Positions 44,484 through 52,723 of a stretch of DNA of 60,733 nucleotides are shown one piece after another. Location of the stretch: assembly GCA_009392195.1 (NCBI GenBank), contig VFGY01000038.1:1-60733 (forward strand), written 5' to 3'. Below the pieces are notes generated by a model. The model had not been told where the DNA came from and did no database searches. It saw only the letters and a program-made list of their open reading frames with translations. The stretch is from SAR202 cluster bacterium. GTDB lineage: Bacteria; Chloroflexota; Dehalococcoidia; Lucifugimonadales; OSU-TB39. Position 1 is the first letter of the stretch. Every line of letters starts with the position of its first letter. The position numbers and the translations under genes are program-made.

Positions 44484-45485
44484 TTATTTAATTGCAGACA
44501 GTCCTGATTTCAATTTAGAAACAAGGTCTATTTCTAGACACCATTTGGCTGTTTCTATAGCTCTCGCAACAGTATCGGATTTGGCTTTCCCGTGTCCAAT
44601 TATACTAATTCCATTAACTCCAAAAAGAGGACCGCCACCTTTAGTTTCTGCTACGTTATGCATATTGTAAATTTCATTAGATATATCGGTGATGTCACCT
44701 GGGTTTAATTTTGTATTTAATTTTGAACTAATATGCTTGGAAATTTCCGCACCTAATCCTTCAGTTAATTTCATCAAAATATTACCCACGAACCCATCAC
44801 ATACAACTACATCTGCAGGATTGTGCATTAAATCATTTGCTTCTACATTACCTATAAAGTTAAGTGCGGTATTTTTCAAGATTGATGATGTTTCTTTAAC
44901 TTGCTTGTTGCCTTTTTCATCTTCTGCACCCACGCTTAATAAAGCTACTCTAGGACTGGCAATCTTGTAGACATATTTAGAAAATATTTCCCCCATTATG
45001 GCGAAGCTTAATAACTGACTTGGCTTGCAGTCAACATTAGCTCCTGCATCTAATATGATCATGTTGGGTGAAAATCCTAGAAGTGGTCCACCGATTGCAG
45101 GTCTTTCTATACCATCTAAAGTTCCCAAAATTATTGCTGCGGATGCCATTGTTGCGCCGCTTGAACCCATGGACACATTGGCGTCAGAAACCCCTTTTTT
45201 GATTAGTGACGTACTAACTATTATCGAAGATTTAGGTTTTTGTCTCATGGCGACTGCAGGATGCTCATTTTCGGTAATATGATTTTCTGCAGGAATCACT
45301 TGAAGTGATTTTTCATCAAAACTATGCTTATCTAATTCAGTTTCAAGTGAACTTGGAACTCCTACCAATTGTATTGATATGTTTGGCTGCTTACTAGCAG
45401 CTATGGCACCAGCTACAATTTCTGCAGGAGCATGATCTCCACCCATAGCATCAACAGCTATATTATATGTTTTCTCTGTTGTCAA
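44484..45485 (-). CDS. plsX: Phosphate acyltransferase PlsX
   Basis: Makes acyl-phosphate from acyl-ACP for phospholipid synthesis. The 333-residue protein starts at TYNIAVDAMGGDHAPAEIVAGAI, the PlsX hallmark, and has MGSSGATMASAAI, VVCDGFVGNILMKLTEG and GGGPLFGVNGISIIGHG. Length and motifs are normal. It sits inside the fatty-acid run, 12 bp before fabG, the common plsX-fab association. No plsY or acpP is in the window. Confidence 0.95.
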   Translation of the reverse strand: MTTEKTYNIAVDAMGGDHAPAEIVAGAIAASKQPNISIQLVGVPSSLETELDKHSFDEKSLQVIPAENHITENEHPAVAMRQKPKSSIIVSTSLIKKGVSDANVSMGSSGATMASAAIILGTLDGIERPAIGGPLLGFSPNMIILDAGANVDCKPSQLLSFAIMGEIFSKYVYKIASPRVALLSVGAEDEKGNKQVKETSSILKNTALNFIGNVEANDLMHNPADVVVCDGFVGNILMKLTEGLGAEISKHISSKLNTKLNPGDITDISNEIYNMHNVAETKGGGPLFGVNGISIIGHGKAKSDTVARAIETAKWCLEIDLVSKLKSGLSAIK

Positions 45486-45521
45486 TTTTTGCTCCTAATA
45501 TTGAATATTATTGTTAATTAG

Positions 45522-45926
45522 TCAGTAGCATATAGTGGCTTCACCGGTAATAACTTGATTGCCATTTTTATTGTTAATGCCTACTTTGTAGAAAGCTTTG
45601 GTTGAATCATTACTGCCAGATGTCTTTAGCAATTCTCCATAAGTTTCAATCGATTCACCAGATAAAACCGGTGAACGGAATTTAATTTTTAATTGACCAG
45701 TAGTTACCCATTTTTTGCCAAAAGCTAGGGTCATCATTTCCGATAGGTAAGATAAAACCATCATACCATGTGCTATTGTTGTATCAAATCCAGCTTTATT
45801 TGCGAAAGTAGAATCTAGGTGTATTGGATTAAAATCATTAGAGACTTCGGAATAATCAACTATCATTAATTGAGTTATTTGCCGTTCTATAATTGGTAAG
45901 TTTTGAGGTAGAGCGTGTTGGTTCAT
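45522..45926 (-). CDS. MaoC-family hydratase/dehydratase (HadB-like)
   Basis: A 134-residue hot-dog protein with the (R)-specific hydratase-2 motif YSEVSNDFNPIHLD giving Asp31 and His36, and IAHGMMVLSYL. These are the catalytic positions of PhaJ and of mycobacterial HadB. It overlaps by 4 bases the upstream partner lacking these residues, the arrangement of a HadA/HadB-type heterodimer that dehydrates 3-hydroxyacyl-ACP. No FabZ or FabA is in this run, so this pair may supply that step. Confidence 0.85.
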   Translation of the reverse strand: MNQHALPQNLPIIERQITQLMIVDYSEVSNDFNPIHLDSTFANKAGFDTTIAHGMMVLSYLSEMMTLAFGKKWVTTGQLKIKFRSPVLSGESIETYGELLKTSGSNDSTKAFYKVGINNKNGNQVITGEATICY

Positions 45927-46333
45927 AATGAAGTGAATAGAGTTGTTTTACCTGTTAATATTGGTACTTTATTTTCATCTTCTACAGATAACTTAATCAT
46001 TAAAACTCTAATTGATTTTCTGACGGTGTTTTGTAATAGAGTTGTTGTGCAAGTTAAAACACTATTCAAATTTACAGGGTTAATGAATTCGACTTCTTGA
46101 CCGGTATGCAAAGTTCCATGAGGTAATTCCAGTTTGCTAACCAAATCTCTTAAACTTAAAGTCAAAATAGCTGTAGGCGGTATGGTATTTTTGTATTCAT
46201 CTGAAACTTCTGACAATGGAAAAGGATTACATTTAGTTGATTTGCTATACATTTCAACCAGCTTAGAATCAATTTTGTATTCAGTTTTGGACAATTCTAA
46301 AGGCAAATCTTGATGTGATGAAAATGTGTTCAT
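45923..46333 (-). CDS. MaoC N-terminal-like hot-dog protein (HadA-like)
   Basis: A 136-residue hot-dog protein of the MaoC_dehydrat_N type. It shows PPTAILTLSLRDLVSKLELPHGTLHTGQEVEFINPVNLNSVLTC, with the LHTGQEVEF stretch typical of this half. It lacks the Asp/His catalytic pair of its downstream partner, so it is expected to be the substrate-binding subunit of a HadAB-type dehydratase. Its stop overlaps the partner's ATG by 4 bases (ATGA), implying translational coupling. It begins 5 bp after the alcohol dehydrogenase gene. Confidence 0.8.
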   Translation of the reverse strand: MNTFSSHQDLPLELSKTEYKIDSKLVEMYSKSTKCNPFPLSEVSDEYKNTIPPTAILTLSLRDLVSKLELPHGTLHTGQEVEFINPVNLNSVLTCTTTLLQNTVRKSIRVLMIKLSVEDENKVPILTGKTTLFTSL

Positions 46334-46338
46334 TTATA

Positions 46339-47457
46339 TCACGGTACTAAGATTGCTCTGGTCAATCCGTTAGTTGAGTTTTTCCCCGTCCATTCCGATT
46401 GTTGAAAAGCATCAGATATTTCATCAAGGGCAAATTTGTGAGAAATGATATTTGTTAATGGGAATTTGGTTTGGGTTCTTACTAAAAAGTTTAAAGCTAC
46501 TGGAATAATATATGGGTCATAGTGTGCTATTCCAATTAATTTTATCATGCTCCATACTAATTGAGACATGTCTATCGTTGCATCACTATTATCCCAAATA
46601 TTGCCTATTTCTACGTAACTACCCCCGTTGCGGAGCATTGAAATACCTTCTGATACAACTCCTGGGTAGCCTACAACTTCTAACCCAATGTCTGCACCTC
46701 TTTGATTAGTAATCTTTTTGACATATTCGATTCGGTCATTTTTGTCAGTAATTTCATTGATGTTAATTGTATGGGTGGCACCACATTTTTTAGCAAGTTC
46801 TAGTCGGTTTTCGATTCCATCAATCACTATAATATTTTCAGCACCCATTTCCGAAGCAGCAGCAGCAGCGTTGATTCCTAATCCTCCAGCTCCTTGGATC
46901 ACAATAGAATCGCCTATTTTCATGTCACCTTGTTGTAAACCATAAATGACTTGGGAAAGTGCACAATTTACCGATGTAGTTGCTTCCTCTGGTAATTCAT
47001 CTGGTACTTTAAAGACAAAGTGGCCAGGGAAAAGATAATAATATTCAGCGAATCCTCCATTACAATAAGGAAGTTCTTCTATACTACCTCGGAATCTGAA
47101 ACGGTTTGGGCAATTGTTGAATTCTAATCTCATACAGTTATAACATCTTCTACATGGGAAGAAGTAAGGGAAAGCTACTCGATCACCTTCCTTTATTTCT
47201 TGACCCATGGAATCTGTTGTAATATTTGAGCCAAGAGAATCAATTTTACCCGTCATCTCATGTCCGAGAATTATTGGTCCTGGTTTGCCTGGTGCTTTTG
47301 GCTTGAGTTCTCCGCGCCAATAATGTAAATCTGTTCCACAAATGGCGGAAGAGGTTATTTTGACCAATATTCCATCAGGATCTACTGGTAAGGTTGGCAA
47401 TTCTTTAATTTCAAATTTATATGGTTTAACAAATACAGCCGCCTTACCGGTTTTCAT
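46339..47457 (-). CDS. Zinc-dependent alcohol dehydrogenase-like oxidoreductase
   Basis: A 372-residue medium-chain dehydrogenase. Catalytic zinc ligands Cys40 (AICGTDLHYW) and His66-Glu67 (LGHEMTGKI), the structural-zinc cysteines in CRRCYNCMRLEFNNC, and the NAD-binding GAGGLGINAAAAASEMGAENI are visible. It resembles sorbitol/threonine-dehydrogenase-like enzymes. Its substrate is unknown. Position between fabF and the dehydratase pair, 5 bp from the latter, suggests a lipid-linked role, but nothing in the sequence proves it. Not a quinone-oxidoreductase-type enoyl reductase, since both zinc sites are intact. Confidence 0.8.
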   Translation of the reverse strand: MKTGKAAVFVKPYKFEIKELPTLPVDPDGILVKITSSAICGTDLHYWRGELKPKAPGKPGPIILGHEMTGKIDSLGSNITTDSMGQEIKEGDRVAFPYFFPCRRCYNCMRLEFNNCPNRFRFRGSIEELPYCNGGFAEYYYLFPGHFVFKVPDELPEEATTSVNCALSQVIYGLQQGDMKIGDSIVIQGAGGLGINAAAAASEMGAENIIVIDGIENRLELAKKCGATHTININEITDKNDRIEYVKKITNQRGADIGLEVVGYPGVVSEGISMLRNGGSYVEIGNIWDNSDATIDMSQLVWSMIKLIGIAHYDPYIIPVALNFLVRTQTKFPLTNIISHKFALDEISDAFQQSEWTGKNSTNGLTRAILVP

Positions 47458-47507
47458 TATTGCTTTCCTTTATTAGATAAGTAGCGATATTGATATGAAT
47501 ATTATTG

Positions 47508-48773
47508 TTAATTATATTTTTGGATAATGATGCAAGCATTTTGTCCTCCGAAACCAAAACTATTAGATAATGCTGTCTCAATTTTGTGCTTGCGAGATAT
47601 ATTTGGAACATAGTCAAGGTTACATTTAGGGTCGGGAGTTTCTTGATTAATAGTAGGGTGAATAATCTGGCTTTGTATTGATTTGATAGATGCTACGGCT
47701 TCTATGGCTCCTGCTCCTCCAAGAGCGTGACCAATCATTGATTTTGTGGAACTTATTGGAGGGGCACCATTTTCGCCGAATATTTTTTTAATAGCTAATG
47801 TTTCTGCTAGATCGTTTAGTGGAGTTGAAGTCCCGTGGGCGTTGATATAGTCGATATCCTTAGCTGATAATCCTGAGTTCATCAAAGCATTTTGTATGGC
47901 GCGTGCCGCTCCATCTCCATTCTCGTCGGGTTGTACTGCATGATAAGCATCTGATGAGACACCTTGCCCCGATATTTTTGCATAAATATTGGCGCCACGA
48001 TCCAAAGCGTGTGCTAATGTTTCCAGTACTAATATTGCAGAACCCTCTGCGGGAACAAATCCATCCCTATTTGCATCAAAAGGTTTACTTGCTTTATGAG
48101 GCTCTTCATTTTGTTTAGTTAAAGCTTTTATTACGTTGAATCCGCCAAGACCTAACTGGCTGATTCCCGCCTCGCACCCTCCTGCAAGAACCACGTCTGC
48201 ATCACCTCGCTTTATAATTTCAAAGCCTTCTCCAATTGCTTGGGTTCCGGCAGCACATGCTGTGATAATTGTTGATGTGTATCCTTTTATCCCAAAAATC
48301 CTACTTACGTTCGCTGCAGCCATGTTTGGTAATATCATTGGTATAAAAAAAGGACTTACCTTCATGCCACCACGAGAAACTAACATCCTAGCATTTTCTT
48401 CAGTTGTTGGAAAACCTCCATTTCCATTTCCCATTACCACACCAATCCTATCCGGTTTCGGGTAAGAACCAATGTCTAAATCCGCATCTGATATAGCTTC
48501 CCTAGCGGCAGCAACAGCTAATTGTGAAAATCTAGCCATCCGCTTTGCGTCTTTAGGATCCATATATGCAGAAGGCTCAAAGTCTGTAACTTCACCTGCT
48601 ATTCTGCAAGGGAATGGTGTTGCATCACATAGAGTTATTGGACCAATCCCGGATACACCATTACATAAATTATTCCAAAATTCATCTACTGATTCACCTA
48701 GAGGAGTGATAGATGATAATCCCGTAACGACCACAGTGTTATATTCAGATTCTTTATTCAATAAGTTATTCAT
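47508..48773 (-). CDS. fabF: 3-oxoacyl-[ACP] synthase II
   Basis: Condenses acyl-ACP with malonyl-ACP. The 421-residue KAS has the complete Cys-His-His triad: Cys173 (TACAAGTQA), His313 (NAHGTSTPLND) and His349 (SMIGHALGGAGA). It ends in NSFGFGGQNACIIIQ. A short N-terminal extension precedes the VVVTGLSSITPLG start. It heads the fatty-acid run on the minus strand, 51 bp after folC. A separate FabH for initiation is not in the window. Confidence 0.95.
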   Translation of the reverse strand: MNNLLNKESEYNTVVVTGLSSITPLGESVDEFWNNLCNGVSGIGPITLCDATPFPCRIAGEVTDFEPSAYMDPKDAKRMARFSQLAVAAAREAISDADLDIGSYPKPDRIGVVMGNGNGGFPTTEENARMLVSRGGMKVSPFFIPMILPNMAAANVSRIFGIKGYTSTIITACAAGTQAIGEGFEIIKRGDADVVLAGGCEAGISQLGLGGFNVIKALTKQNEEPHKASKPFDANRDGFVPAEGSAILVLETLAHALDRGANIYAKISGQGVSSDAYHAVQPDENGDGAARAIQNALMNSGLSAKDIDYINAHGTSTPLNDLAETLAIKKIFGENGAPPISSTKSMIGHALGGAGAIEAVASIKSIQSQIIHPTINQETPDPKCNLDYVPNISRKHKIETALSNSFGFGGQNACIIIQKYN

Positions 48774-48824
48774 ATTCTATTTCCCTCATGTCGGGTAGAA
48801 TTTATATTATATAAAAATTTGAGA

Positions 48825-50156
48825 TTAATATATTTCTGGTTTAATCCCTTCAAGTTTTTCTAATGTTTCTCCTACAATTGAAAACGAACCAGTTACTAAT
48901 ATTATATCTTCATTAGTGGCTAAGGTTAAAGCTTTGCCTATAGCGTCAGACACGGTTGGTTGTAGACTATCGAGATGAAAAGAATCAAATTGTTTCAAAA
49001 TATCTAATGGTTCAATTGATTTTGGATGTCTAGATTTCGATATGATAACCACGGGGTTTATTTTTGATAAACTAATTAGCATTTTTTTGTAATCATGACC
49101 GTGTATACACCCGAAGACCAAAATCACTTTTTTAGGATTGAAATATTTTTTGAATGATCGGACCAAACGACGAATTGAATCAGGATTATGGGCTCCATCC
49201 AAAATGAATTTAATTTTGTTTGATTCTATAAATTGGAATCGTCCTTTTAGGTTGATTTGTTGGAAACTATGAATTATAGAGGTTGGTTTTATCAGTACTC
49301 CAACTTTCGACAGTGTTTCTGCAGTAGCTATGGATGTAGCTGCATTATCAACTTGATGGTCCCCAAGCAAATTTGTTTCAATACTGTAACTTGATAGTTC
49401 ACCGTTTATTTCAAAATTTTGTTTGAGGGAATTCCTATCTGTAATTTTCCAAGAAAATTTTTCTTTAACACTTGTCAGTGGGGCGTTTAATAATTTTGCT
49501 TTGTTGGTAAAAACCTTTTCCGCATCGGCAACTTGGGGTGCAAATATTGCTGGTACATTCGGTTTTATAATACCTGCCTTTTCTTCTGCTATAGCGCTAA
49601 TAGTGTTGCCTAATGTTTCAGTATGGTCCAAACTTATTCTTGTTATGACAGATGTTATGGGGTTGAGAACGTTAGTTGAATCAAGCCTTCCTCCCATTCC
49701 AACCTCAACAATTTGGAAGTCAACGTTCATTTCCTTGAAATGCAAAAATGCCATAGCTGTTAACATTTCAAATGTTGTGACAGATCCGAGTGAAGTATTT
49801 GATTCAACCGATTTTAGTTTAGGCCAAATTTTATCCACTAGAGATGCAAATTGGTTGTCGGATATAGGTTGATTAGATATGCGGATTCTTTCAGTAAATT
49901 TATTTAGATGGGGAGATGTAAATAATCCTGTGGTATAACCAGAGTGGTTAAGTATAGATTCAATCATAGAAGCTGTACTTCCCTTTCCTTTGGTACCAGC
50001 TATATGAATTGCAGGAGTTTCATTTTGTGGATTGCCAAGTTCTTTTAAAAGAAAATGCATTCTATCGAGTTTAAAAATCCGATTAGTAGGATTTTTAAAA
50101 GAACGTTCAAAGTCCGTTAGGGACATTAATTTTTTTATAGCAGAATGATAATTCAA
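48825..50156 (-). CDS. folC: Folylpolyglutamate/dihydrofolate synthase
   Basis: Adds glutamate to folates, and possibly dihydropteroate to glutamate. The 443-residue Mur-ligase-fold protein has the P-loop HIAGTKGKGSTASMIESIL, SPHLNKFTERIRI, the VEVGMGGRLDSTNV region and LDGAHNPDS. Length and motifs are normal. Whether it has one or both activities cannot be told. It precedes fabF in the same direction and may share a transcript. Confidence 0.93.
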   Translation of the reverse strand: MNYHSAIKKLMSLTDFERSFKNPTNRIFKLDRMHFLLKELGNPQNETPAIHIAGTKGKGSTASMIESILNHSGYTTGLFTSPHLNKFTERIRISNQPISDNQFASLVDKIWPKLKSVESNTSLGSVTTFEMLTAMAFLHFKEMNVDFQIVEVGMGGRLDSTNVLNPITSVITRISLDHTETLGNTISAIAEEKAGIIKPNVPAIFAPQVADAEKVFTNKAKLLNAPLTSVKEKFSWKITDRNSLKQNFEINGELSSYSIETNLLGDHQVDNAATSIATAETLSKVGVLIKPTSIIHSFQQINLKGRFQFIESNKIKFILDGAHNPDSIRRLVRSFKKYFNPKKVILVFGCIHGHDYKKMLISLSKINPVVIISKSRHPKSIEPLDILKQFDSFHLDSLQPTVSDAIGKALTLATNEDIILVTGSFSIVGETLEKLEGIKPEIY

Positions 50157-50229
50157 AATTGTATATAAACTTCTTATTGGTTGAAATATTCATGCAATAT
50201 AATATCTGTAATAAACTGATATATATTGG

Positions 50230-50829
50230 TTATTGCAAATGTTCTGCGTCTTTTTGTTCCTTCCACGACTGTTTAAAAATTTCCATGAGAATAAAATCAT
50301 ATCCGCCTTTTTTAATTTGTCTTATTTCTTTAAAACCACATTTAGAAAAACTTTTTCTTGCTCTTTCATTCCAGTGTAAGGTATGAAGATATATTCTTTT
50401 CAAATTTGTTTCCGAAAAAATATAATCCAGCATTAATTTTACAGCTTCTGTTCCGTATCCTTCACTCCAATAATTTTTGTCTCCAATCATTATTCCTAGC
50501 TCCGCTTGTTCTCGATAAGAGTCAAAGCCGTAAAACATGCAATTGCCTATATGGTTTCTAGCGATATTATCTATTGAAAGCCTCTTTGAAGACAAACTGC
50601 CGTAAAATATTTCTTCGTGGAATTGTCGCGAAAAATCATCGAAAGATATATGAATAGGTGTAGTAGCATCCAACTCTGAGAGTTCTGGGTCAGTTCGCCA
50701 TCGGTAGTCATCCGACAGGTCTTTTATATTTTTCTCGCGTAAGATTACGCGTTCGCCTTTTAAGAATACTCTATTTTTTGGTACGATCGATTTACTGCCC
50801 AAAAGCCAGTCAACTACCCTTTTTAACAA
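50230..50829 (-). CDS. GNAT-family N-acetyltransferase (RimJ/RimL-like)
   Basis: Acetyl-CoA-dependent acetyltransferase of 199 residues. The N-terminal tail (1-27) is followed by ERVILREKNIKDLSDDYRWRTDPELSELDA, the IGNCMFYGFDSYREQAELGIMIGDKNYWSEGYGTEAVKLMLDYIF acetyl-CoA region and LHTLHWNERARKSFSKCGFKE, all standard for the RimJ/RimL branch. Substrate may be a protein N-terminus or a small amine. The gene stands alone on the minus strand, divergent from pyrR. Confidence 0.85.
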   Translation of the reverse strand: MLKRVVDWLLGSKSIVPKNRVFLKGERVILREKNIKDLSDDYRWRTDPELSELDATTPIHISFDDFSRQFHEEIFYGSLSSKRLSIDNIARNHIGNCMFYGFDSYREQAELGIMIGDKNYWSEGYGTEAVKLMLDYIFSETNLKRIYLHTLHWNERARKSFSKCGFKEIRQIKKGGYDFILMEIFKQSWKEQKDAEHLQ

Positions 50830-51006
50830 ATTATAATCAGTCCCTGGAAATTGTTATTTCGCCATGGAAGATAATGGAATATAAATGTATTAATTAAACA
50901 ATTCAGATGACAGTTTAGCATCATTTTCACAAATGTAAAATCGAGGTGTTTATTGATTTCGAAATTTGTTGCTGGAACTAGATAAAATTATTCATATGGC
51001 TTTTAC

Positions 51007-51035
51007 TTGCGTAATTCACTTCTATGAATTAGAAT
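51007..51035 (+). promoter_or_regulatory. Likely pyr operon promoter
   Basis: TTGCGT (51007-51012) and TAGAAT (51030-51035) are separated by 17 bases. Transcription would begin near 51042, just ahead of the leader hairpins, which fits an attenuated leader of about 155 bases to pyrR. Confidence 0.45.
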
Positions 51036-51046
51036 CAATGAGGTTT

Positions 51047-51064
51047 CTTGTCGACGATGACAAG
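51047..51064 (+). other. Small hairpin upstream of the PyrR hairpin
   Basis: CTTGTC (51047-51052) pairs with GACAAG (51059-51064) around loop GACGAT. It lies one base before the PyrR-type hairpin. It may help fold the leader; its role is unknown. Confidence 0.5.
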
Positions 51065-51065
51065 G

Positions 51066-51098
51066 TCCTTTAAACCGGCACAGAGAGGCTGGAAAGGA
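51066..51098 (+). promoter_or_regulatory. PyrR-binding RNA hairpin
   Basis: The lower stem TCCTTT (51066-51071) pairs with AAAGGA (51093-51098), an AAA bulge lies on the 5' side, and the upper stem CCGGC (51075-51079) pairs with GCTGG (51088-51092), one G-U. The loop carries CAGAGAGGCT, matching the known PyrR-loop consensus CNGNGAGGYU. In Bacillus, PyrR with UMP or UTP binds such loops and favours termination. Here the 3' strand is also the ribosome-binding site of the leader ORF. Confidence 0.85.
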
Positions 51099-51106
51099 AG
51101 GCGAAC

Positions 51107-51199
51107 ATGATATATAGTGCTAAAGATAGAATTTTAAGCCACCATCGTTTTTGTAATTTTATAAATGATGGTGGCTTTTTTTGGTCGGTGCAAAAATAA
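51107..51199 (+). CDS. Leader ORF of the pyr operon (30 codons)
   Basis: ATG 51107 is preceded by AAAGGAAGG (51093-51101), a very good ribosome-binding site that lies in the 3' strand of the PyrR hairpin. The 30-codon frame passes through both arms of the intrinsic terminator (51136-51177), has Phe-Phe-Trp at the T-run, and ends with TAA at 51197-51199. That TAA overlaps the pyrR ATG by one base (TAATG). The layout recalls the enterobacterial pyrBI leader peptide, where translation through the terminator prevents termination. I infer a regulatory leader peptide; no protein function is claimed for it. Confidence 0.55.
   Translation: MIYSAKDRILSHHRFCNFINDGGFFWSVQK
51136..51182 (+). terminator. 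Intrinsic terminator (attenuator) of the pyr leader
   Basis: Perfect 11-base arms AAGCCACCATC (51136-51146) and GATGGTGGCTT (51167-51177) surround a 20-base AT-rich loop, followed by a run of seven T (51176-51182). It sits 16 bases before the pyrR ATG. It is the only strong intrinsic terminator I saw in the window. Confidence 0.9.
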
Positions 51200-51771
51200 T
51201 GATTGCGAGAGATGCACCTTCAAAAAAATTATTTGATGGTAACCAAATAAACCGAATGGTGTCTAGGATAGCTCATGAAATCTTGGAAAGAAATTTAGAA
51301 GTTGAAAACATGGTATTGGCGGGGCTACATACTAGAGGAGTTCCTTTAGCGAAAAGACTAGCACAATCTATAAAACAGTTTGAAAGTAAAGCACCTGAAG
51401 TCGCATTTTTAGACATTAGCATGTACAGAGATGATTTCGATGATGAATCCAAATCATATGCTAAACCAACTTTAATTCCTGTAACAATCAATAATGCTGT
51501 GGTGATTTTGGTTGATGATGTTCTGTATACAGGTAGGAGTATTCGTGCAGCAATGGACGCTTTAACTGATTTTGGCAGGCCTAAGGCAATTCAACTAGCG
51601 GTGTTAGTTGATAGAGGGCATAGAGAAATACCAATAAGACCTGATTATGTGGGTAAGAACATACCGACTGGAAGAAAAGAAAAAATTAGAGTCAAATTGT
51701 TAGAGATAGATGGCGAAGATGAAATATTGTTGACAACCAATATAAACAGCAATGGAAGCGTTCATGGATAA
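51199..51771 (+). CDS. pyrR: PyrR: pyr operon regulator/uracil phosphoribosyltransferase
   Basis: RNA-binding regulator with residual or full UPRTase activity, sensing UMP/UTP. The 190-residue protein has the type I phosphoribosyltransferase fold: [16 protein letters not shown] and the PRPP loop [21 protein letters not shown], then [27 protein letters not shown] 51199 is preferred to an in-frame TTG at 51181, which sits in the terminator T-run. The ribosome-binding site is weak (GGTCGGTG at 51183-51190), and the leader ORF ends on this ATG, suggesting coupling. It opens the pyrRBC-carAB operon. Confidence 0.95.
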   Translation: MIARDAPSKKLFDGNQINRMVSRIAHEILERNLEVENMVLAGLHTRGVPLAKRLAQSIKQFESKAPEVAFLDISMYRDDFDDESKSYAKPTLIPVTINNAVVILVDDVLYTGRSIRAAMDALTDFGRPKAIQLAVLVDRGHREIPIRPDYVGKNIPTGRKEKIRVKLLEIDGEDEILLTTNINSNGSVHG

Positions 51772-52723
51772 AAGACATGTTTTAGATTTGGATACGTATT
51801 CCAAAAAAGATATTGAGTCATTGTTGGAAAATACCGTTGAAATGAAAAAATTGTTGCAACTTGACACAAAGAAAATACCTAGCTTAAATGGCAAAACGGT
51901 TGTGAATATATTTTTAGAAGCAAGCACCCGAACAAGAGTGTCTTTTGAAAGAGCAGCGAAAATACTAAGTGCAGATGTCATTAATGTATCTGGTTCAGGT
52001 AGTAGCATAGAAAAAGGTGAGTCCCTATACAACACAGCTTTGACGCTACAAGCTATGAATGCTGATATTATTATAGTAAGACATCCTCATGCGGGTGCTC
52101 CATATTTTTTGTCACGCCATTTAGATGCTAGCGTTATAAACGCTGGAGATGGAAGTCATGCTCACCCTACCCAAGCGATGTTGGACCTATATACTGTCTA
52201 CGAAAAATTTGGCAAGATTCAAAATCTGAAAATAGCCATAATCGGAGATATACTTCATAGTCGCGTTGCTAGATCAAATATATGGGGGTTTGTTAAGTTG
52301 GGTGCCCAGTTGGTTTTATGTGGTCCTAAGACTTTATTACCCAAAAAGTTTGAAAGCAATTTGCAACAAATATATCAAGCTGGTTCTAAGAATATAAGAG
52401 TTGAAAATGACTTGCGTGCTGCTGTTAAGGGTGTAGACGTGGTGATGGCCTTAAGATTGCAAAAAGAACGCCAAAAACATTGGAGTGTCCCATCAATTAG
52501 GGAGTATGCTAATTTGTTTTGTGTCACACCTGAAATTATGAAACATGCAAAAAAAAGCTGCATTGTTATGCATCCCGGACCAATGAACGAAGGTGTAGAA
52601 ATTGAAACATCGGTAGCGCATAGCAAGCAATCTGTTGTCGAAGATCAAGTAACGAATGGTTTGGCTGTTAGAATGGCTGTTCTCCAAAACGTGACTTTAA
52701 ACAATATTGGTAAAAATAAATGA
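51764..52723 (+). CDS. pyrB: Aspartate carbamoyltransferase catalytic subunit
   Basis: Joins carbamoyl phosphate and aspartate. The 319-residue protein has the carbamoyl-phosphate loop [29 protein letters not shown] and the [12 protein letters not shown] segment. ATG 51764 is preferred over ATG 51752, since GGAAG (51754-51758) lies five bases upstream. It overlaps pyrR by eight bases, and pyrC starts in its stop codon. No pyrI regulatory subunit is present. Confidence 0.94.
   Translation: MDKRHVLDLDTYSKKDIESLLENTVEMKKLLQLDTKKIPSLNGKTVVNIFLEASTRTRVSFERAAKILSADVINVSGSGSSIEKGESLYNTALTLQAMNADIIIVRHPHAGAPYFLSRHLDASVINAGDGSHAHPTQAMLDLYTVYEKFGKIQNLKIAIIGDILHSRVARSNIWGFVKLGAQLVLCGPKTLLPKKFESNLQQIYQAGSKNIRVENDLRAAVKGVDVVMALRLQKERQKHWSVPSIREYANLFCVTPEIMKHAKKSCIVMHPGPMNEGVEIETSVAHSKQSVVEDQVTNGLAVRMAVLQNVTLNNIGKNK

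Larger units (their letters stand above)
50830..51198. other. Regulatory region ahead of the pyr operon
   Basis: The first 170 bases hold no recognised gene or strong promoter. From about 51007 the region contains, in order, a promoter, a small hairpin, the PyrR-type hairpin, a leader ORF and an intrinsic terminator, described separately. Confidence 0.7.

Noticed and set aside
51181-51198. TTG 51181 as the pyrR start
   Set aside because: It lies within the T-run of the intrinsic terminator and has no suitable ribosome-binding site; ATG 51199 fits PyrR length and the TAATG overlap.
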